Of a stretch of DNA of 64,000 nucleotides, positions 32,655 to 41,507 are shown in pieces (within the stretch, counting starts at the first letter, position 1; each line of letters opens with the position of its first letter). The DNA is taken from contig JAEZTL010000056.1 in NCBI GenBank assembly GCA_023421395.1, forward strand, positions 44,053 to 108,052. The letters are read 5' to 3'. The notes under the pieces were generated by a model. The model had not been told where the DNA came from. It made no database searches and was given only the letters and a program-made list of their open reading frames with translations. Source of the DNA: Bacillota bacterium (GTDB lineage: Bacteria; Bacillota; Clostridia; Christensenellales; Aristaeellaceae). Position numbers and translations under genes: made by a program.

Positions 32655-34007
32655 TCACGCCCCGTACCGGATCAGCGCCTGGGCGGCGGGAAGCGACGGC
32701 GCGAGGCCTGAAGCGGCCATGCCGTAGAGCGCCGCGCCGTAGGCGGCTTCCTCCTCGTGGGCGGGGATGAAAAGCGGCATGCGGAACCGGGCCTCAAAGG
32801 CCATCCTGAGCGCGGGGTTTTTGCGGATGCCGTTGCCGGAGCCCACCAGCGCCTCCGGCGCACCCGCCCCGGCGCGCAGCATATCGAGGTACAGGTCATA
32901 GAGTTCCTGCGCCATGCCGCAGAGCGTCGCGCCGACCAGCCGCCCGGCGTCAAAGTTTTCAGGCGAGAGGTTATGAATCCCGCCCCGAAGCGCAGGGTTC
33001 TTCCGCGTGCCAGTGAAAAGGGGCGACACCACGGGGTTATCGGGCAGAGCGAGGGCGCCGAGGCCCGCCTCGTTCATCGCGGAATACAGGTTCCCCGCGT
33101 CGCAGCCCGCCAGGCGCGCGCAGGAGCGCAGGAATTTTTCGAGGATCTGGTAGGCCCGGCCGCTGCACAGGGACGAACCCACCAGAAGGTACGCTTTGTC
33201 CACCAAGGGCCGGCGTTCGGCGGCGATGAGCGCGCCCGAAGCGTCCGACATCATGGAGATCTGGCCGCCGGTGCCTATGTTGACGAGGACGGATTTCGCC
33301 ATGTCCCGGACGGAGCCGATAAAGCTGGCCTGGTTGTCCCCCAGCGCCGCCGAAACGGCCGCGCCGCGGTACGCGCCCACCGCGCAGATGCCCGTCTCCA
33401 CCTCCGGCAGGATCGCGCGGTCCATGTTGGCGTTGGCAAAGGCGATCCGGTCCCACTCGCCGGAGGGCATGTCGAAAAGGCCCATGCTGGCGGCGTTCGA
33501 GGCGTGAGTCAGCGGCGCGCTCCGCCCGGCGAGCCTCATGGCGGCATAGTCCGCGATGGTGCAGATTTTGGCCGCGCCTTCCGGCACGGCGCCGTTCATC
33601 TGGTTGAAAAAGTGGGTGGTGAGCCCGAAACCGGTGGCCATGGGGCAACCGGTGCGCCGGGACAGCACCGAGGCGTAGGTGCCGTCCTCGAGGGGCAGGT
33701 CACCCCGGCCGTCCTGCCAGGTGAAGAGCGGGCTGACGGCGCGGCCCGCCGCGTTCACATACAATATGCCGTGCATCTGGCCGTCCAGCCCGATGGCGGC
33801 GACCGGCGGGTGGCGCGCCATCAGCTCGTCCGCAAGGCCGATCACCGATTCCACGATCCGCTCCGGGTCCTGATGCCGCTGCCAAGTCGCGCCGGCGGGC
33901 ATATCCGCGCCGTTTGGCCTTGTGACCGCTTCCAGCACCCGCCCGTCCGGCGCCAGCGCCACGGCGGAGAGGGTGGTGGTGCCAATGTCGATTCCGATGA
34001 CGTTCAC
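32655..34007 (-). CDS. FGGY-family carbohydrate kinase (sedoheptulokinase-like)
   Basis: The 450-residue sugar kinase has the actin-like ATPase fold: IGIDIGTTTLSAVAL (phosphate 1), GLDGQMHGILY and FTWQDGR (sugar-binding), SAALGDNQASFIGSV with the catalytic Asp, NIGTGGQISMM, and LVGSGNGIRKNPALRMAF for adenosine binding. DGQMHG and WQDGR resemble sedoheptulokinase-like members more than xylulokinase or glycerol kinase. I chose a GTG at 34007, seven bases from AGGAGG; an ATG at 34013 abuts that site. It is the last gene of the glycyl radical enzyme operon, so its substrate may be linked to that enzyme's. Confidence 0.88.
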   Translation of the reverse strand: MNVIGIDIGTTTLSAVALAPDGRVLEAVTRPNGADMPAGATWQRHQDPERIVESVIGLADELMARHPPVAAIGLDGQMHGILYVNAAGRAVSPLFTWQDGRGDLPLEDGTYASVLSRRTGCPMATGFGLTTHFFNQMNGAVPEGAAKICTIADYAAMRLAGRSAPLTHASNAASMGLFDMPSGEWDRIAFANANMDRAILPEVETGICAVGAYRGAAVSAALGDNQASFIGSVRDMAKSVLVNIGTGGQISMMSDASGALIAAERRPLVDKAYLLVGSSLCSGRAYQILEKFLRSCARLAGCDAGNLYSAMNEAGLGALALPDNPVVSPLFTGTRKNPALRGGIHNLSPENFDAGRLVGATLCGMAQELYDLYLDMLRAGAGAPEALVGSGNGIRKNPALRMAFEARFRMPLFIPAHEEEAAYGAALYGMAASGLAPSLPAAQALIRYGA

Positions 34008-34026
34008 AAGCATTCCTCCTGTCAGG

Positions 34027-36402
34027 TCAGCAGCCGATGGCGCTGGACGCCGGGTCGAGCCGCCGGATGATATCCTGCTGGATGGCGGGCGAGAGGTCCA
34101 GGAAATTGACGAAGGTGCCGTGGATGCGCATGATGTACACGCCCGAGGGCGCGTACTTCTTCGGATTGTCGAGCACCTTGCGCAGCATCTCCGGCGTGGT
34201 CACGTTGACGTAGAGGTAAAAGGGCGAAACGCCCTTTTTCATGGGATTGAAGAACAGCGGCCCCACCACTTTGTCGCGGAACTCCAGGCCCTTTGCGGAA
34301 AAGTCCGCGCCGCGGAAGTATTTGGGGTCCACGCCCACGTGGGACGCGTAGCCGCCCACGAATTTTTCATAGGGCAGCTTCATCGCCGACAGCGTGCGAA
34401 GGCCCAGCCCACCCGCCGCGTCGCCCGCCAGCGGGTCGATGCCATAGTTCAGCATTTCCCGGGCCGGCCGGCCGTCCGGGGTCGCGCCCACCCAGTAACC
34501 GTAGAGCAGGTGCGTGGAGGGGGTGGAGAAGTCTGGCCGGAAGGGATTGCCCAGGTAGTTCCTGAGGGACGAAACCATATCCGACACACGGGCGGCGATC
34601 TCGGCCGCCTCGCCGTCCGGGGCGGACTCGTTTTCGCCGTACTTGGGGCAGGCGCGCAGAAACGCGCGCAGCTCCTCGTAGCCCGCAAAGTTTGCCCGGA
34701 GGGCGGGCACGAGCTTCTCCGCGTCGCCGGGCCGCTCGGCCAGCAGGCGGTCGACGGCCACGAAGGAATCCGCCAGCACGGAAAGGCCGTGGATCAGGCA
34801 GCCGCTGCCGTTGTAGCGGGTGCCCTGGTGGGCGGTGTCCCGCATGTCGTAGCCGGATTCCAGCCCGCCCATCATCGCGGAGAGGAAGGGCACCGGAAGG
34901 CGCGAAACGGCGCGGGAGGCGTCGTTGGCGGCACGCTCCATTTCCTCGAGGAAACCGGAAAGGTTCCGGTAGAACCGCTCGCGCAGGTCTTTAAGCCCCG
35001 CCACCGGCCCGGCCGGTTCCACAAAGCTCGCGATCTTTTCGCCCGTCACCAGCGATACTCCGTTTGTCAGCGTGAGCTCCAGGATCTTGGGCAGGTTCAG
35101 CCAGGTGTTGGTCGTGTTGCCGTTGTCGCGGCCCATGATGAGCGGCTCCTGGCAGCCGGCGATGGCGTAGTCGGACAAATCCTCCGCCCGGACGCCGGAG
35201 GCGCCGAGCGCCTCGAAAACGCTGTCGTCATTGAACAGCGACGGCGTGAGGCAGCCGGGGGTAAAAAAGAAGCGGCCCAGATCGCGGTAGAGCGCGTCGG
35301 GTGTATTTTTGTGCAGCTTGACCGACAGGATCGGCTGGGGCAGGTTCATTTCGAAGTAGGCGTCGAGAAGCGCGTAGCTGGTGTCGTTCGTCAGGTCGCG
35401 CCCGGATTCGTCCCGGCCGCCGACGATCAGGTTCTGGGAGATGGCCCAGCTGCGGTCGCCCACGTTGAAAAACACCAACAGGTGCATGAGGTACGCCGCG
35501 GCCTCCTGCCGGGACAGGCCCTCGGCGGCGCGGTAGGGCTCGAAGATGCGGTCGGCGTTGCCCACGGAGAAGGCAAAGGGGTTGGGCGCCTGCTCGGCGC
35601 ACATCACCTGCCACAGGATCATGAAGCTTTGGATGGCCTCGTAGAGCGTGTCCGCGCGCTGCCCGGGCACCTTTTCAAGGACCCGGCGCATGCGGTCAAG
35701 CCGCGCCCGGTCGTCGCCCGAGGCATTTTCCGCCAGTTCCGCGGCCAGGCGCGCGTAGCGCCCGGAGAGCATCACGGCGGCTTCGAGCGCGCGCTTCATC
35801 CCGCGGAAGTTGGATTTTTTCTCCGGGTCGCCCTCGGAAGCGATCTTCTCCTCCAGGTCCCGGATCGCGGCGCGCACGCCGCGCGCAAGCAGCGGCCTGA
35901 CGTCCGGAATCACGTGGCCGGTCACCTGCTCCATGAAGAAGGCGACCTCGCCGGTCAGGTTCTCCACCCGCGCGTAGGCCTCGCTGAGCGATCGCACGTA
36001 GGGGGTGGCCGCGTCGTGGGCCTTGACCTTCGCAATGCGCTCCGGCGGGAATTCCGCGTTCGGCTCGATATCGCCGAACACCGCCGTGGGGTCGCAGTAC
36101 CCGGCGAAGGATTCCACCTTGAAGCTGGGGTTGATCAGCGCGTAGGAGCGGGCGAAGGCGTCCCGCTGGGTGCCCGCGAAGATCGCGTGGGGGCTGATGG
36201 AAATCGGCAGCGCCGAGAGCGCGTCGTAGAGCAGGTTGGCCGCCTTTTCCTCCGGCGGCAGCGAGGCGTACTTTTCCTCGTTGGCGGCATAGGCCTCCCG
36301 GATCAGAAACCAGCCGTCCAGGCGCGTGAGCGCGCGCTCCTCCCGGAACAGCGCCTTCGCCCTGTCGATGATCGCCGCGGGGCTCAGCTTGATTGCTTCC
36401 AT
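34027..36402 (-). CDS. Glycyl radical enzyme of unassigned substrate (PFL-like superfamily)
   Basis: The 791-residue protein spans a full glycyl radical enzyme barrel. The active-site loop reads AIAGCQEPLIMGRDNGNTTNTW, giving the thiyl-radical Cys417 and, two residues on, Glu419, the C-x-E arrangement of eliminating members such as diol and glycerol dehydratases and choline lyase; formate lyase has Cys-Cys instead. Near the C-terminus VYIMRIHGTFVNFLDL places the radical Gly at 762, but the loop is RIHGT rather than the usual RVxGY. Upstream (ROK regulator, activase) and downstream (FGGY kinase) genes suggest a sugar- or polyol-derived substrate. I cannot assign the reaction. The ATG follows GAGGAGGG. 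Confidence 0.9.
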   Translation of the reverse strand: MEAIKLSPAAIIDRAKALFREERALTRLDGWFLIREAYAANEEKYASLPPEEKAANLLYDALSALPISISPHAIFAGTQRDAFARSYALINPSFKVESFAGYCDPTAVFGDIEPNAEFPPERIAKVKAHDAATPYVRSLSEAYARVENLTGEVAFFMEQVTGHVIPDVRPLLARGVRAAIRDLEEKIASEGDPEKKSNFRGMKRALEAAVMLSGRYARLAAELAENASGDDRARLDRMRRVLEKVPGQRADTLYEAIQSFMILWQVMCAEQAPNPFAFSVGNADRIFEPYRAAEGLSRQEAAAYLMHLLVFFNVGDRSWAISQNLIVGGRDESGRDLTNDTSYALLDAYFEMNLPQPILSVKLHKNTPDALYRDLGRFFFTPGCLTPSLFNDDSVFEALGASGVRAEDLSDYAIAGCQEPLIMGRDNGNTTNTWLNLPKILELTLTNGVSLVTGEKIASFVEPAGPVAGLKDLRERFYRNLSGFLEEMERAANDASRAVSRLPVPFLSAMMGGLESGYDMRDTAHQGTRYNGSGCLIHGLSVLADSFVAVDRLLAERPGDAEKLVPALRANFAGYEELRAFLRACPKYGENESAPDGEAAEIAARVSDMVSSLRNYLGNPFRPDFSTPSTHLLYGYWVGATPDGRPAREMLNYGIDPLAGDAAGGLGLRTLSAMKLPYEKFVGGYASHVGVDPKYFRGADFSAKGLEFRDKVVGPLFFNPMKKGVSPFYLYVNVTTPEMLRKVLDNPKKYAPSGVYIMRIHGTFVNFLDLSPAIQQDIIRRLDPASSAIGC

Positions 36403-36417
36403 GATGGGTTCCCTCCT

Positions 36418-37143
36418 CTAGGTTCTGACGATGAAAAGCCCTCGGGCCGCCAGCATTTCCTCCAGCGCCTCCGCCCGGCCCGCGGGCAAAAAGGCATCCT
36501 CCATCCGGTACTTGAGGCCCAGCGCGGCCCACTTGTCCCGGCCGTATTCGTGATAGCGCAGCACCTCCACCCGCGCGCGCCCCGCGAAGCGGGCCAGGTA
36601 TTCGGAAAAGCCCGAAAGCGCCGCGTCGTCGTCGTTGACGCCATGGATCAGCGGGATGCGAATCAGCATCTCCACGGAAGAAGCCGCCGCGCTTTCGAGG
36701 TTTGCCTTCACCGTGTCCACCGACATCCCGGTGTACCTCAGGTGCATGCCCCCGTCCGGGTGCTTGAAGTCGGCGATCAAAAGGTTCAGAAGCGGCAGCA
36801 TCCGGGGAAGGCGCGGGTGGGTGGCGTTGGTCTCCAGCACGGTGTGGATGCCCTCGGCGCCGACCCGCAGAAGCAGCGCGGACACCGCGTCAAACTGGCA
36901 CGTGGCCTCGCCGCCGGTCAGCGTCAGCCCGCCGCCGTCGAAAAACATGGGGCGCGCGGCGATCACCGCCTGAGCGACGCGCTCCACATCCTCCCGGCGG
37001 TTGCCCGGCCGCCCGGCGGCGACGCCCTCGGGGTTTGAGCACCAGGGGCAGCGCATGTTGCAGCCCGCCAGGTGGTACACCAGCCGGTTGCCCGGCCCGT
37101 CCTGATGATAATTAAAGCCCTTCTGGAAGTATTCGATCATCAT
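36418..37143 (-). CDS. Glycyl radical enzyme activase (radical SAM)
   Basis: The 241-residue radical SAM protein has the [4Fe-4S] motif CxxxCxxC in AGCNMRCPWCSNPEG (Cys28, 32, 35) and the GGE motif in LTLTGGEATCQFD. It lacks the extra ferredoxin-like double-cluster insert of many eliminase activases, so it is compact like the formate-lyase activase. It should generate the Gly762 radical on the enzyme encoded 15 bases downstream. Its ATG overlaps the ROK gene stop (ATGA), with GGGAGGG upstream. Confidence 0.92.
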   Translation of the reverse strand: MMIEYFQKGFNYHQDGPGNRLVYHLAGCNMRCPWCSNPEGVAAGRPGNRREDVERVAQAVIAARPMFFDGGGLTLTGGEATCQFDAVSALLLRVGAEGIHTVLETNATHPRLPRMLPLLNLLIADFKHPDGGMHLRYTGMSVDTVKANLESAAASSVEMLIRIPLIHGVNDDDAALSGFSEYLARFAGRARVEVLRYHEYGRDKWAALGLKYRMEDAFLPAGRAEALEEMLAARGLFIVRT

Positions 37144-38345
37144 GACGCGCCGCCCTCCCTTCGGAACGCGCCGGAAGGCCGAACCAGCAGGCTGTCGAGC
37201 GCCGCGACGCCCGCGCCCAGAAGCATCGGATCCCCCGGCAGGCGGTTGACCGACACCTTCAGCGCCCGGTAGACCTCCGGCATCAGGTGGCGGCGCAGCA
37301 CGCCGTCCACCGTTTCGAGAAACAGTTCCCCGCCCTCCACCATCCGGTCGGCGAACACGACGCAGTCCGGATTCAGCGCGTTGATCAGCCCCACCACGCC
37401 AAAGGCCAGCTGCCCCGCCACCCGGCGGTACGCGTCCCGCGCCGCATCCTCGCCCGCGCGCACGCGCCGGAGGATCTCGGAAGCGGAGGGCGCGTCGCCC
37501 CCCGCGGCCAGGCTCGCCTGGGCGTAGGTCTCCCGGAGCGTCTCGGAGGAGGCGTAGAGCTCCAGGCACCCGCGGTTGCCGCATTCGCACAGCGGCCCGG
37601 CGAAGTTGATGGACGTGTGGCCGATCTCCCCGGCGTAGCCGGAGGCGCCATGGTAAACCCGGCCCTCCGCGATCAGCCCCGCGCCCACGCCCCGGTCGCA
37701 CACCACGTAGAGAAGGTTTTCGTCCCGCCGGTGCTCGCCATACCAGAGTTCCGCCAGCGCGCCGCAGTTGGCGTCGTGCTCCAGAAATACCGGCGCGTCC
37801 AAAGCGCCCCGGAGCCCTTTTTCGATGTCCACCTCCGCCCAGCCGGGAAAGCCGCTCATCAGCGTAATGCGCCCTGTCCGGGCGTTGAAGGGCCCCGGCA
37901 GCGCCACGCCCAGCCCGATGACCTCCCCGGGCGCCCGGGCGAGGGTCCTCTTCACCAGCGCGCCAAGAGCCGAAAGCGACGCCTCCGCGCCGTCCTCCGG
38001 GCGGCATTCGATCTGCTCGTACACCAGGGGATTCCCGGCCAGATCGTACACCGCGGAGGTGATGTATCCCCGGTTGATCCGCGCCGCGCCCAATAGGAAT
38101 CGATTCGCGTTCAGCGTCAGCCCCATGGGCTTTCGCCCCATCGGCGCGTTTTGCCCGGTGGTTTCCGACACCAGTCCCCAGTCCAGAAGCTGCTTGACGA
38201 TCTTGGTGATCGTCGCCTGCTTGAGCCCGGTGGCGCGGGCCAGCGCGACGCGGGTCTCCGCCCGGCCGGAGTGCAACGCGCGGATGACCAGCGAGAGGTT
38301 GCCCTCCTTCTGCGCGTCGCGGTTGATGCCCGAATCGTATTGCAT
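37140..38345 (-). CDS. ROK-family transcriptional regulator (NagC/XylR type)
   Basis: The 401-residue protein has an N-terminal winged HTH (ETRVALARATGLKQATITKIVKQLLDWGLV, 30-59) and a ROK domain with GVGLPGP-like VIGLGVALPGPFN, ELWYGEHR and the zinc motif LCECGNRGCLELYAS. A catalytic-type EHDANCGAL is present, but with the HTH it is expected to act as a sugar-responsive repressor. It is the first gene of the operon with the activase, glycyl radical enzyme and kinase, which suggests that it controls its own operon in response to the sugar or its phosphate. Confidence 0.9.
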   Translation of the reverse strand: MQYDSGINRDAQKEGNLSLVIRALHSGRAETRVALARATGLKQATITKIVKQLLDWGLVSETTGQNAPMGRKPMGLTLNANRFLLGAARINRGYITSAVYDLAGNPLVYEQIECRPEDGAEASLSALGALVKRTLARAPGEVIGLGVALPGPFNARTGRITLMSGFPGWAEVDIEKGLRGALDAPVFLEHDANCGALAELWYGEHRRDENLLYVVCDRGVGAGLIAEGRVYHGASGYAGEIGHTSINFAGPLCECGNRGCLELYASSETLRETYAQASLAAGGDAPSASEILRRVRAGEDAARDAYRRVAGQLAFGVVGLINALNPDCVVFADRMVEGGELFLETVDGVLRRHLMPEVYRALKVSVNRLPGDPMLLGAGVAALDSLLVRPSGAFRREGGAS

Positions 38346-38374
38346 GGCCGCCCCCGATATTCTTTACTGAGTGT

Positions 38375-38403
38375 ATTATATGCCGCGGCATCGGCCCTGT
38401 CAA
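38375..38403 (-). promoter_or_regulatory. Consensus promoter of the ROK-glycyl radical enzyme operon
   Basis: On the minus strand TTGACA (38403-38398) and TATAAT (38380-38375) are 17 bases apart, both perfect. The spacer contains GCCGCGGC. The ROK start lies 30 bases downstream. Confidence 0.85.
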
Positions 38404-38478
38404 CGGCCGGAATTTCCACAGATCCGCTCAATCTGCGCCGGTATCGTTAACATTCCTCCGCCGGTTCCTTCCCTGAAT

Positions 38479-38505
38479 AAAAAAAGCCCGCGCATGTGCG
38501 CGGGC
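38479..38505 (-). terminator. Terminator after ald
   Basis: GCCCGCGCACATGCGCGGGC followed by a run of T (minus strand), about 50 bases after the ald stop. Confidence 0.85.
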
Positions 38506-38555
38506 GGCAGGGCGGGCCGGGCGGTTCGCTTACCGCGGGGGTTCAGCGGCCCCGG

Positions 38556-39659
38556 TCAGAAGTTCAGGGTCCGGCAGGGCAGCGAGAAGGCGGCGGCCAC
38601 GCCGGGGCAGGTGAGCTCACCATCGTAGGTGTTGATGGCGGAGACGATGGTGGGATCGCGCCGCGCGGCTTCCTCGAGGCCCAGATCCGCGATCCTGAGG
38701 CCGTAGCCCAGCGTGGCGTTGGTCAGCGCCATGGTGGCGGTGTAGGGCACCGCGCCGGGCATGTTGGCCACGCAGTAGTGCACCACGCCGTCCACCACGA
38801 AGGTGGGGTTGTCGTGATAGGTGGGGCGGGTGGTTTCGACGCAGCCGCCCTGGTCCACCGCCACATCCACGATGACGGAGCCTGGCCGCATCAATTTCAG
38901 ATGCTCGCGGCGGATCAGCTTGGGGGCGGCCGCGCCGGGGATCAGCACCGCGCCGATGACGAGATCCGCGTCGGCAATCTCCTCCTCAATGGCGTGGGTG
39001 GTGGAGAATACGGTCTTGATGCGGCTGTTGAAAAGCTCGTCCAGTTCGACCAGCCGGTCGATGGAGAGGTCGATCACGGTGACGTCCGCACCGAGGCCCA
39101 GCGCCATGCGGCAGGCGTTGGTGCCGACGAAACCGCCGCCCAGCACCACCACCTTGGCCTTGCGCACGCCCGGCACACCGGAAATCAGGACGCCGCGGCC
39201 GCCGAAGGGCTTTTCAAGGCACTTGGCGCCCTCGATGGCGGCCAGGCGGCCGGCAATCTCGCTCATGGGTTTTAAGAGCGGCAGCTGGCCTTTTTTGTCC
39301 CGGAGGGTTTCGTAGGCGACGCCCTTGCAGCCGGCGGCGAGGAGCGCGTCCGTCTGGACCCGGTCCGCGGCCAGGTGCAGGTAGGTATAGAGGATCTGGC
39401 CCCGGCGAATCAGCGGGTACTCCGCCGGCAGCGGCTCCTTGACCTTGATGAGCATCTCGCTCTCCGCCCAGACGGTCCGGGCGTCGGTCAACACCGCGCC
39501 GGCCTTTTCGTACTCGGCATCCATAAAGCCGCTGCCCTCGCCCAGCCCCTTTTCCACCAGCACCCGGTGGCCATGCCGCGCGTACTCAGCGGCGTTGGCG
39601 GGCGTCATCCCTACCCTGAATTCGTTATTCTTGATCTCCTTGACGCACCCGACGGTCAT
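38556..39659 (-). CDS. ald: Alanine dehydrogenase
   Basis: The 367-residue enzyme matches Ald in length and motifs: VKEIKNNEFRVGMTP with Arg15, KVKEP with Lys73, YTYLHLAAD with His94, and a Rossmann loop VVVLGGGFVGTNA with IDLS for NAD binding. The catalytic Asp is in VIVDVAVDQGGCVETTRPT. It converts alanine to pyruvate and ammonia with NAD. I prefer the ATG at 39659 (MTVGCVKEIKNN, as in relatives), although the ATG at 39665 is also possible with AGGGG before it. It is monocistronic with its own terminator. Confidence 0.93.
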   Translation of the reverse strand: MTVGCVKEIKNNEFRVGMTPANAAEYARHGHRVLVEKGLGEGSGFMDAEYEKAGAVLTDARTVWAESEMLIKVKEPLPAEYPLIRRGQILYTYLHLAADRVQTDALLAAGCKGVAYETLRDKKGQLPLLKPMSEIAGRLAAIEGAKCLEKPFGGRGVLISGVPGVRKAKVVVLGGGFVGTNACRMALGLGADVTVIDLSIDRLVELDELFNSRIKTVFSTTHAIEEEIADADLVIGAVLIPGAAAPKLIRREHLKLMRPGSVIVDVAVDQGGCVETTRPTYHDNPTFVVDGVVHYCVANMPGAVPYTATMALTNATLGYGLRIADLGLEEAARRDPTIVSAINTYDGELTCPGVAAAFSLPCRTLNF

Positions 39660-39811
39660 ACGCATTCTCCCCTCGTCGATTCCGAATCCCTTGCGCGACA
39701 TCGAAGCGGCCCACGCCCGCGCGCTGCGGAGCCGTCCGGCATGAACCGGCGCATGCCCCTTCGCACGCCAACCTAGAATTTTTCGACGCGCGCGCGCGTT
39801 TTCCTGTACGG

Positions 39812-39837
39812 AAAAAGCGCGCCTCCCCGGCGCGCTT
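39812..39837 (-). terminator. Terminator after the glucose-6-phosphate isomerase gene
   Basis: On the minus strand GCGCGCC-GGGGA-GGCGCGC is followed by TTTTT, about 30 bases after the stop at 39868. Confidence 0.8.
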
Positions 39838-39867
39838 TTGTAAAAATTTGAAGTGGTATTGAAAGAC

Positions 39868-40446
39868 CTACCTCCACTTCGGGTTGTCGACCAGCGTCGG
39901 CACGCCGTTTACGTCCAGAACCAGCTTGCGGTAGCCCTTCTGCTCGATGGTGCCGTAATCGTGGCCCGCGTCGGAGCGGAAGGCGAAGAACATCACCAGC
40001 GGCTTGTCGCCGGTGTTGACGGACCGGTGGGCGTTGCGCCCGGGCACGTACAGGCTGTCTCCGGGCTTCAGGGGACACAGCGTGGTTTCGCCCTCCGGGG
40101 TTTCCATCAGCATCGCACCCTCGCCGGCGAGGCAGTAGTACACCTCCGCCGCCTCCAGAATGGTATGGAAGTGTCCCTTGGTCAGGAAGTACTCGTCCGC
40201 CACCTTGCCGGGGTGGATGATGGTGGTGCCAAAGCGCAGGTCGCCGCTCTCCTCGGGGATGAAATTCAACTCGTAGAATTCGTACACCAGCGGGTTTTTT
40301 TCGGCGGCCATCGCCTCGGCGACGGCGGAATCGGCGAACACCTTCACCAGATCCTTCATGTACCGGGCGGTGGGCTGAACCTTTCCGCTGTCGCAGCGAC
40401 CGGTGAGGAGGTTAAAGTCCAGTACAAAGGGCTTCACGTCGGACAT
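39868..40446 (-). CDS. Cupin-type glucose-6-phosphate isomerase
   Basis: The 192-residue protein belongs to the archaeal-type PGI cupins: GTTIIHPGKVADEYFLTKGHFH, where His-x-His begins the metal site, then AAEVYYCLAGEGAMLM with Glu, and PLKPGDSLYVPGRNAHRSVNTG with the last His. It interconverts glucose-6-P and fructose-6-P with a bound metal. It ends the ABC importer operon, 21 bases after the second permease, which hints that the imported sugar enters metabolism as a hexose-6-phosphate. Mannose-type substrates are possible. Confidence 0.88.
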   Translation of the reverse strand: MSDVKPFVLDFNLLTGRCDSGKVQPTARYMKDLVKVFADSAVAEAMAAEKNPLVYEFYELNFIPEESGDLRFGTTIIHPGKVADEYFLTKGHFHTILEAAEVYYCLAGEGAMLMETPEGETTLCPLKPGDSLYVPGRNAHRSVNTGDKPLVMFFAFRSDAGHDYGTIEQKGYRKLVLDVNGVPTLVDNPKWR

Positions 40447-40467
40447 GGGAATTCTCCTTTTTCATGT

Positions 40468-41490
40468 TTACTTGATGGTCAGGCCGCGGGTGGAGCGATC
40501 CATCGAAACAGCGATGGCCGCCAGCACGAATACGCCGAACACCACGTTCTGCCAGTAGGCGTCCACGCCGATGAAGTTCATGCCGTTGTTGATGATGGCC
40601 ACGGTGAATACGCCCAGCACCGTGCCCAGCGCGCTGCCCTTGCCGCCGGTGAGCGACGCGCCGCCCAGCACGCAGGAGGCCACGATCAAGAGCGTGAACG
40701 GATCGCCGATGGTGGGCGCGCAGGAACGCAGCTTGGCGGCCAGGAAGATGCCGCCCAGCGCGGCGCAGAGGCCGTTGATGGTGAACACGGCAATCTTCGT
40801 TTTGTCCACGGGCGTGCCGGCGATGCGCGCGGCGCGCTCGTTGCCGCCGATGGCGTACATGGCGCGGCCGATGGCGGTGCGGGTCTGGAACATGTGCACG
40901 ACGGCCACCAGCACCAGCGCCAGCACCAGCGGCAGGCCAACCACGCCGAAGGACACCTTGAACCAGTTGACCGCGCCCCACATGCTCTTGGGCACGGAGA
41001 TGGGCGCCTCGGCGATGAGCAGCGCCACCGACTGCCACACCGACATGAACCCCAGCGAGGCAATGAAGGACGGCACCTTCAGCTTCACGTGGATGACACC
41101 CAGCAGAAATCCGGCCGCGAGGCCGAAGGCCAGCGAGATCGAAAACGCCGTCAGCGTCGCCAGCGCCACGTTCGGCTCCTGGCCGTTCGCGGCGTACATG
41201 TCGCTAAAGGCCTTGAGGCACTTGACAAACATGACGTTTGACACCGAGCACACGGCGCCCATGGAGAGGTCGATGGAGCCGAAGAGCAGTACCGACGTCA
41301 TCCCCACGGACATGATCATCAGCGGCGCGGTATCGCGCAAAAGGTTCGTCAGGTTGCTGTTGCCCAGAAAGTTCTGCTGCGTGACCGAAAGCCCCGCCAG
41401 CAGCAGCACGATGGCCGAAAAGCTGAAGTACTGGATGATCTTTTCCCGCACCCGGTACCGGCGGCCGGCGTCCACGGTTTTCTGGCTCAT
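40468..41490 (-). CDS. Ribose-type ABC transporter permease (second)
   Basis: The 340-residue RbsC-family permease has about eight to ten transmembrane segments and the motifs SIDLSMGAVCSVSNVMFV, VHVKLKVPSFIASLGFMSVW, GRAMYAIGGNERAARIAGTPVDKTKIAVFTINGL and LGGASLTGGKGSALGTVLGV. The ATG at 41490 follows AGAAGGTG at a normal distance; a GTG at 41511 overlaps the ATPase stop. It differs clearly from the first permease, so the channel is a heterodimer. Confidence 0.92.
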   Translation of the reverse strand: MSQKTVDAGRRYRVREKIIQYFSFSAIVLLLAGLSVTQQNFLGNSNLTNLLRDTAPLMIMSVGMTSVLLFGSIDLSMGAVCSVSNVMFVKCLKAFSDMYAANGQEPNVALATLTAFSISLAFGLAAGFLLGVIHVKLKVPSFIASLGFMSVWQSVALLIAEAPISVPKSMWGAVNWFKVSFGVVGLPLVLALVLVAVVHMFQTRTAIGRAMYAIGGNERAARIAGTPVDKTKIAVFTINGLCAALGGIFLAAKLRSCAPTIGDPFTLLIVASCVLGGASLTGGKGSALGTVLGVFTVAIINNGMNFIGVDAYWQNVVFGVFVLAAIAVSMDRSTRGLTIK

Positions 41491-41507
41491 ACGCGGCACC
41501 TTCTTTC

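Noticed and set aside
34027..36402. Pyruvate formate-lyase
   Set aside because: The active site has C-Q-E rather than adjacent Cys-Cys, and the C-terminal radical loop differs. The activase alone resembles the formate-lyase type.
33922..37038. 1038-residue plus-strand open frame
   Set aside because: It is antisense to the FGGY kinase, glycyl radical enzyme and activase, all of which have clear motifs. Long antisense frames are expected at this GC content.
39702..39811. Alternating CG run (GACGCGCGCGCGCG) near 39785 as a special element
   Set aside because: It is short and lies next to an ordinary terminator. Nothing supports a function such as Z-DNA regulation.
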